In this document: positions 60,681 to 64,000 of the stretch, piece by piece
Numbering within the stretch: the first letter of the stretch is position 1
Layout of the letters: each line of letters begins with the position of its first letter
From: CAYNJG01 sp964397295
Lineage (GTDB): Bacteria; Planctomycetota; Planctomycetia; Pirellulales; Pirellulaceae
DNA length: 64,000 nt
Direction: 5' to 3'
NCBI GenBank assembly: GCA_964397295.1
Contig: CAYNJG010000006.1
Span: 8,282 to 72,281 of the forward strand
Made by a program: the position numbers and the translations under genes
The notes under the pieces: generated by a model
What the model was told of the DNA's origin: nothing
What the model saw: the letters and a program-made list of their open reading frames with translations, nothing else
The model's database searches: none

Positions 60681-61493
60681 ATGGCTGATTTTCTGAAACT
60701 CGAAGGCAAGACGATCGTTGTTTTTGGTGTGGCGAACCGAAAAAGCATCGCATATCACGTGGGCAAGACGCTCGAAGAAGCCGGCGCAACGGTCGTCTAC
60801 GTTGTGCGCTCGGAAGCTCGCAAGGAATCGCTAAGCAAGCTCTTGGGCGATTCCGAAGTCCTCGTTTGTGATGTCGAGTTCGAAAATCAGATTGATGACG
60901 TTCGTGCTGCCATCGCTGAAAATCATGAGGTTATTCACGGCGTACTGCATTCCATCGCGTTTGCAGACTACGAAGGTGGAATGAAGCCGTTTCATGAAAC
61001 AACGAAGAACCAGTTCTTGCGTACGATTGATATTTCGTGCTATTCGTTCATTGCGATTTCGAATGCGTTGAAAGACTTGCTGGACAAAGAAGCTTCTGTT
61101 GTAACGATATCCATCTCAACGACTCGTATGGCCAGCGAGAATTACGGATTCATGGCCCCAGTCAAAGCTGCACTTGATTCATCACTGGCGTTTTTGACGA
61201 AATCATTTAGCAACTTTTCGGAAGTTCGGTTCAACGCTGTTTCGCCAGGACTGCTTAAGACTTCTGCCTCGGCAGGAATCCCAGGCTACGTTGACTCGTA
61301 CCTGTACGCCGAGCAAGTCATTCCACGCAAGCGAGCTGTGCAAACGCAAGAGGCAGCAGACGCGGTGGTCTTTTTGCTAAGCCCACGCTCAAGCGGCATC
61401 GTTGCTCAAAATGTCGTGATCGATTGCGGCATGGGCATCAACTTCTTCGATGCCGAAGTTGTGCGTCGTTTTTGGAGTGCCGACGATTCTTAG
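60681..61493 (+). CDS. Enoyl-ACP reductase (FabI-like SDR)
   Basis: 270 residues. FGVANRKSIAYHVG is the FabI-type nucleotide loop, in which canonical SDR TGxxxGIG is replaced. Y155-x6-K162 in NYGFMAPVKAALDS is the FabI active-site spacing. SPGLLKTSASAGIPG, then VVFLLSPRSSGIVAQNVVIDCG, close the fold. It reduces the trans-2-enoyl-ACP made by the dehydratase. It is the last gene of the co-directional run and is convergent with the PQQ-propeller gene 20 bases away; no terminator is visible. Confidence 0.9.
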   Translation: MADFLKLEGKTIVVFGVANRKSIAYHVGKTLEEAGATVVYVVRSEARKESLSKLLGDSEVLVCDVEFENQIDDVRAAIAENHEVIHGVLHSIAFADYEGGMKPFHETTKNQFLRTIDISCYSFIAISNALKDLLDKEASVVTISISTTRMASENYGFMAPVKAALDSSLAFLTKSFSNFSEVRFNAVSPGLLKTSASAGIPGYVDSYLYAEQVIPRKRAVQTQEAADAVVFLLSPRSSGIVAQNVVIDCGMGINFFDAEVVRRFWSADDS

Positions 61494-61513
61494 TCGGCTG
61501 CTATCCGATTGCC

Positions 61514-62755
61514 CTACGCCCAGCGGTAGACAGTCAGCTTGTCCAGATCTCGAACAAACAGTTGGTCACCAACCATGGCGAGGTGAGCCCATGAATTGCT
61601 GGCTACCTTCTGTTTTCCAATCAGGTTGAACGAGTCTTTGTTGGGCTCGACCAACAGCAAGTCACCGCGTTCGTCCAGGGACAACATGCGATTGCCTTGT
61701 GCAATGGAACTCCAGTATTTTCCGAATGGTCGACTCGACCAACGTTGCTTGCCGGTCGCCAACTCCATGCAGGTCAGCCGCCCATTACCGAGGTGGAGGT
61801 AAACATAGTCTCCGAACACCATCGGATTGGACATGTAGCCCGCCGCGCGGTTCTTCCATTTTTCCTGCACAGAGAATTGTCCATCGCTGCTACGAACGAT
61901 TTGATAGCCGAACGATCCGTTCTTGTAGCTGCTAGTGAAGACCATGTCTTTGAATGGTGTGGGAGGCAAGATGTTCATGCCGCGGAACGCGGGTACTTTT
62001 ACCGACCAGAGTTTCTTCCCCGATTCTGCGTTCACTCCGACCAACGATTCCCTCGTCTGCACAAGTAGTTGTCGTTCGCCGCCCAAAGTCGCGAAGACGG
62101 GTGACGAAAATGCGCTACCATACATACCGCCGCCATCGTCTAAGCTTCGCCAGATTACTTTTCCAGTGCTTAGCTCGATTTTGAGCAGTGCGCCGCCAGC
62201 TTGAACGAAAGCAAATTCTCCTTCGATCAGTGGTGATGAGACGAAGCCGAATGATGGGACTTTCGAGTTTTGCGTCTGAACAAAATCGTTCGTCCAGATC
62301 TTTGCTCCCGTTTCTGGGTCCAGGCAGACAAGCACATCGCGGATACCACCCACCAACAAATGGCCATCGGAAACTGCGGGAGTCGAGCGAATCCAGCTAC
62401 CGTTCGACGCAGCGAAAAACGGAACTTTCATTGCGCCAGCCCAGCTCTCCTGCCAAATCTGTTCTCCAGTTTCGGTATTGAAAGCAGTGACTCGCTCGTC
62501 CTTCTTGCCTACTGTTTCGGTGACAAACACCGTTCCATCCTTGACGATTGGCCCGGAATAGCTGGGGCTCAATGGCTTCTCCCAAACTTTCTTCAGCGAT
62601 TGCTCGTCTAGCGTTTTGGGCCAAGGATAGGACTCATCCACCATGCCATCGCGGGAAGGGCCTCTCCACTGCGTCCAGTTGGCGTTGGCTTGACCGGACA
62701 TCAACGCGAGACCGGCAGTCGTGGTAAGAAATTGACGACGATTCCAAGTATTCAT
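61514..62755 (-). CDS. PQQ-type beta-propeller exported by Tat
   Basis: 413 residues. The N-terminus MNTWNRRQFLTTTAGLALMSGQANA is a Tat-like signal (RRQFL). Propeller blades of the PQQ/BamB type follow: WTQWRGPSRDG opens the domain and repeats such as NTETGEQIWQE, DPETGAKIWTND and ELATGKQRWSS end each blade. There are no quinoprotein dehydrogenase residues, so this is the large group of non-enzymatic propellers common in planctomycetes. The start at 62755 was chosen for the signal. It begins 2 bases after the regulator gene's stop, so both share a transcript. Confidence 0.9.
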   Translation of the reverse strand: MNTWNRRQFLTTTAGLALMSGQANANWTQWRGPSRDGMVDESYPWPKTLDEQSLKKVWEKPLSPSYSGPIVKDGTVFVTETVGKKDERVTAFNTETGEQIWQESWAGAMKVPFFAASNGSWIRSTPAVSDGHLLVGGIRDVLVCLDPETGAKIWTNDFVQTQNSKVPSFGFVSSPLIEGEFAFVQAGGALLKIELSTGKVIWRSLDDGGGMYGSAFSSPVFATLGGERQLLVQTRESLVGVNAESGKKLWSVKVPAFRGMNILPPTPFKDMVFTSSYKNGSFGYQIVRSSDGQFSVQEKWKNRAAGYMSNPMVFGDYVYLHLGNGRLTCMELATGKQRWSSRPFGKYWSSIAQGNRMLSLDERGDLLLVEPNKDSFNLIGKQKVASNSWAHLAMVGDQLFVRDLDKLTVYRWA

Positions 62756-62757
62756 TT

Positions 62758-63621
62758 TCAGTCCTTCGGTGAATAAATTGCTTTTACGAATGTCTCGAGT
62801 CGCTGTAGGTTTTCGCAGTAGCTGGTGTACTGAATTCTTGCACGCAGTTGTTCTGTTAACGCGCGACCACCTAAGACGATGGCAAGGTTGTCGCATGCGT
62901 CGAACAGATCGAGGTATTCCGCGACGAATGTCTCTTCGTCCTTGATCGAAGAAACGCTAAGCCAAAACAAGCGAGGTGACTTTTCTAGAATCGCCTTCTT
63001 TAGCGATCTCAGCGGAACCCCACAGCCAAGCGACTCGGTGTTCCAACCTGACGCGGTCAAGGCAATTTCAACCATTCGCGTTGGCAGGCTATACGGGTCG
63101 GCTTCGACAGACGCTCCCATTGCAAGTGGAGCATCATTCTTCGGGCGGGGAATCATCGAGTGCATTTCGAATAAGAGGCGAATGGCTATATCGCAGCCGC
63201 GCCGTTCTTCGAACACTTCGACTGAACCGTCACACCAACCGTCACCAATCGCTTTCATCGCCGGCACGATCACTTCATCGCAAATCGAACCGATCGAATG
63301 TCCAGCAAGAAACAACTCGAGTGTTGTCCTGCGGCAGATTGGGTAATTCCCAGAATGCAACGCATCACTGAATTCTGACTTACAGCTTTGAAGCGACTTA
63401 CGTGCCAAGTTCGTTTGCGTTGGTAGGCCAAGTTCTTCCGGCACAACGAGCTGATGCTTTTTTTCACGGAGAAAGTGAAGCACTCCCGACAGAGCGACCC
63501 GGCGATGTCCGCCAACGGTTTTCACGGTCTCCAGCAACCCGCGGTCACACCAGCGCTTGACTGACGATTCGCTAGCTCCGATAGCTCTAGCCACTTGCTT
63601 GGGTGAAAAAACTTGCTGCAT
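62758..63621 (-). CDS. CarH/LitR-like MerR regulator lacking cobalamin-binding histidines
   Basis: 287 residues. A MerR-type N-terminal winged helix (MQQVFSPKQVARAIGASESSVKRWCDRGLLETVKTVGGHRR) leads to a helical cap (about 70-155) and a Rossmann-like C-terminal domain (about 165-285), the order of the CarH photoreceptor. The cap motif W-x9-E-H reads W129-x9-E139-R140, and the DxHxxG cobalt-ligand motif reads D175-P-Y177-S-L-P180. Both histidines are missing, so adenosylcobalamin binding and B12-dependent light sensing are doubtful. The start at 63621 was chosen by the MerR alignment. A PQQ-propeller gene follows directly, and four tandem 9-bp repeats lie in the divergent control region. Confidence 0.87.
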   Translation of the reverse strand: MQQVFSPKQVARAIGASESSVKRWCDRGLLETVKTVGGHRRVALSGVLHFLREKKHQLVVPEELGLPTQTNLARKSLQSCKSEFSDALHSGNYPICRRTTLELFLAGHSIGSICDEVIVPAMKAIGDGWCDGSVEVFEERRGCDIAIRLLFEMHSMIPRPKNDAPLAMGASVEADPYSLPTRMVEIALTASGWNTESLGCGVPLRSLKKAILEKSPRLFWLSVSSIKDEETFVAEYLDLFDACDNLAIVLGGRALTEQLRARIQYTSYCENLQRLETFVKAIYSPKD

Positions 63622-63776
63622 CGTTTTCTTTTCGACTACAGTTGTGGCTGTTTTGAATGTTTTTTGTTCGCGGTTAACAAAGTATTGCTTCCAGCGAGGA
63701 ATCGAACACCACCAAATATAACGCAAAATCGATGGAAACGGTTGCTTGTATTCGAAGATCTACGCCGATACACTAT

Positions 63777-63812
63777 GTGAACGTTTTGAACGATATGGAC
63801 GAATTGAACGTT
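63777..63812. promoter_or_regulatory. Four tandem 9-bp direct repeats (operator candidate)
   Basis: GTGAACGTT, TTGAACGAT, ATGGACGAA, TTGAACGTT in exact 9-bp register. The shared core is TG(A/G)ACG. They lie between the divergent CarH-like regulator (start 63621) and the gene starting at 63826, ending 13 bases before its GTG. CarH of Thermus binds tandem 11-bp repeats, so a MerR-type operator of direct repeats is plausible although the period differs. Confidence 0.6.
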
Positions 63813-63825
63813 TTCGGGGGAACCT

Positions 63826-64000
63826 GTGATAGCTACAAAATCCGCATGCGAAACTGCTTCTACAAAACGACGAAATAGGCCGAGCAAACGCACCTCGACA
63901 GCGAGCCGCCCAAAGCAATTGAAGGCGATGTCTGGTATCGATGAAGCTCTGCGCCAACGCGCATCAGAGTTGTTGAAGTGCGAGATCGCTTTCATTGACA
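63826..64000 (+). CDS. Start of an unidentified gene divergent from the CarH-like regulator (partial)
   Basis: An open plus-strand frame starts at GTG 63826, after a G-rich TTTTCGGGGGAACC that can pair as a ribosome site, and runs off the window (58 codons). The visible part is basic and Ser/Thr/Lys-rich for about 35 residues, then IDEALRQRASELLKCEIAFID. Divergent position next to a CarH-like regulator suggests that it is its target. CarH targets are often carotenoid or isoprenoid genes, but 58 residues do not identify a family. Confidence 0.5.
   Translation, partial: MIATKSACETASTKRRNRPSKRTSTASRPKQLKAMSGIDEALRQRASELLKCEIAFID

Noticed and set aside
1..64000. tRNA, rRNA, CRISPR, transposase, integrase or prophage genes
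   Set aside because: Both strands were scanned for T-arm-like motifs, regular spacer-repeat arrays and known mobile-element proteins; none was seen.

Overview
The window looks like chromosomal DNA of a planctomycete, most likely of the Pirellulales group. The markers are a DUF1559 pseudopilin-like protein followed by a small lipoprotein, PEP-CTERM anchored proteins, DUF1080 and DUF1571 proteins, a planctomycete-type secretin and secreted beta-propellers. This is inferred from family content, not from a marker gene. No tRNA, rRNA, CRISPR array, transposase or integrase was found, so this looks like stable chromosome rather than a mobile island.

Region 1 (0.2-17 kb) is the most striking part: a dense set of peptidoglycan salvage genes. 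A minus-strand operon runs DUF1611 (DgcN-like), dipeptide epimerase (DgcA/YkfB-like), a secreted serine hydrolase / peptidoglycan-binding / D,D-carboxypeptidase triple fusion, a sodium:solute symporter and anmK. After a DUF1559/EF-hand lipoprotein pair come ggt and dapF, then a minus-strand pair encoding an AmiE-NamZ-type fusion and an M19 dipeptidase. Divergent from that pair are murQ and a BadF-type sugar kinase. Together they could strip stem peptides, release MurNAc, import it, convert MurNAc and anhydro-MurNAc through MurNAc-6-phosphate to GlcNAc-6-phosphate, and process D-Glu and meso-DAP dipeptides.

Region 2 (17-30 kb) holds a metallo-beta-lactamase-fold hydrolase, a DUF1571 protein, an ankyrin protein, two membrane proteins, an apparently ATPase-dead PilB-like protein next to an intact PilT, hisF, a very large secretin and a PEP-CTERM protein.

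Region 3 (30-41 kb) has DUF1080 proteins, an aminotransferase with an omega-amidase-like nitrilase, a giant membrane-anchored coiled coil with a histone-H1-like segment and a C-terminal HhH domain, and a YheT-type hydrolase.

Region 4 (41-50 kb) carries a type I secretion-like set (ABC protein with a badly degraded nucleotide-binding domain, HlyD-like adaptor, TolC-like outer membrane protein) divergent from a small winged-helix regulator, then a large secreted beta-propeller and a lipoprotein.

Region 5 (50-61.5 kb) is a co-directional run: tpiA, secG, an RluD-type pseudouridine synthase, SDR, plsC, an OleD-like dehydrogenase, ketoacyl-ACP synthase, ACP, two CrtI-like FAD oxidoreductases, FabZ-like dehydratase and FabI-like reductase. 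The last six resemble a dedicated type II fatty-acid assembly line with unusual redox enzymes. Region 6 (61.5-64 kb) has a PQQ-type propeller downstream of a CarH-like MerR regulator that lacks the cobalamin histidines. Beyond it lie four tandem 9-bp repeats and the start of a divergent gene.
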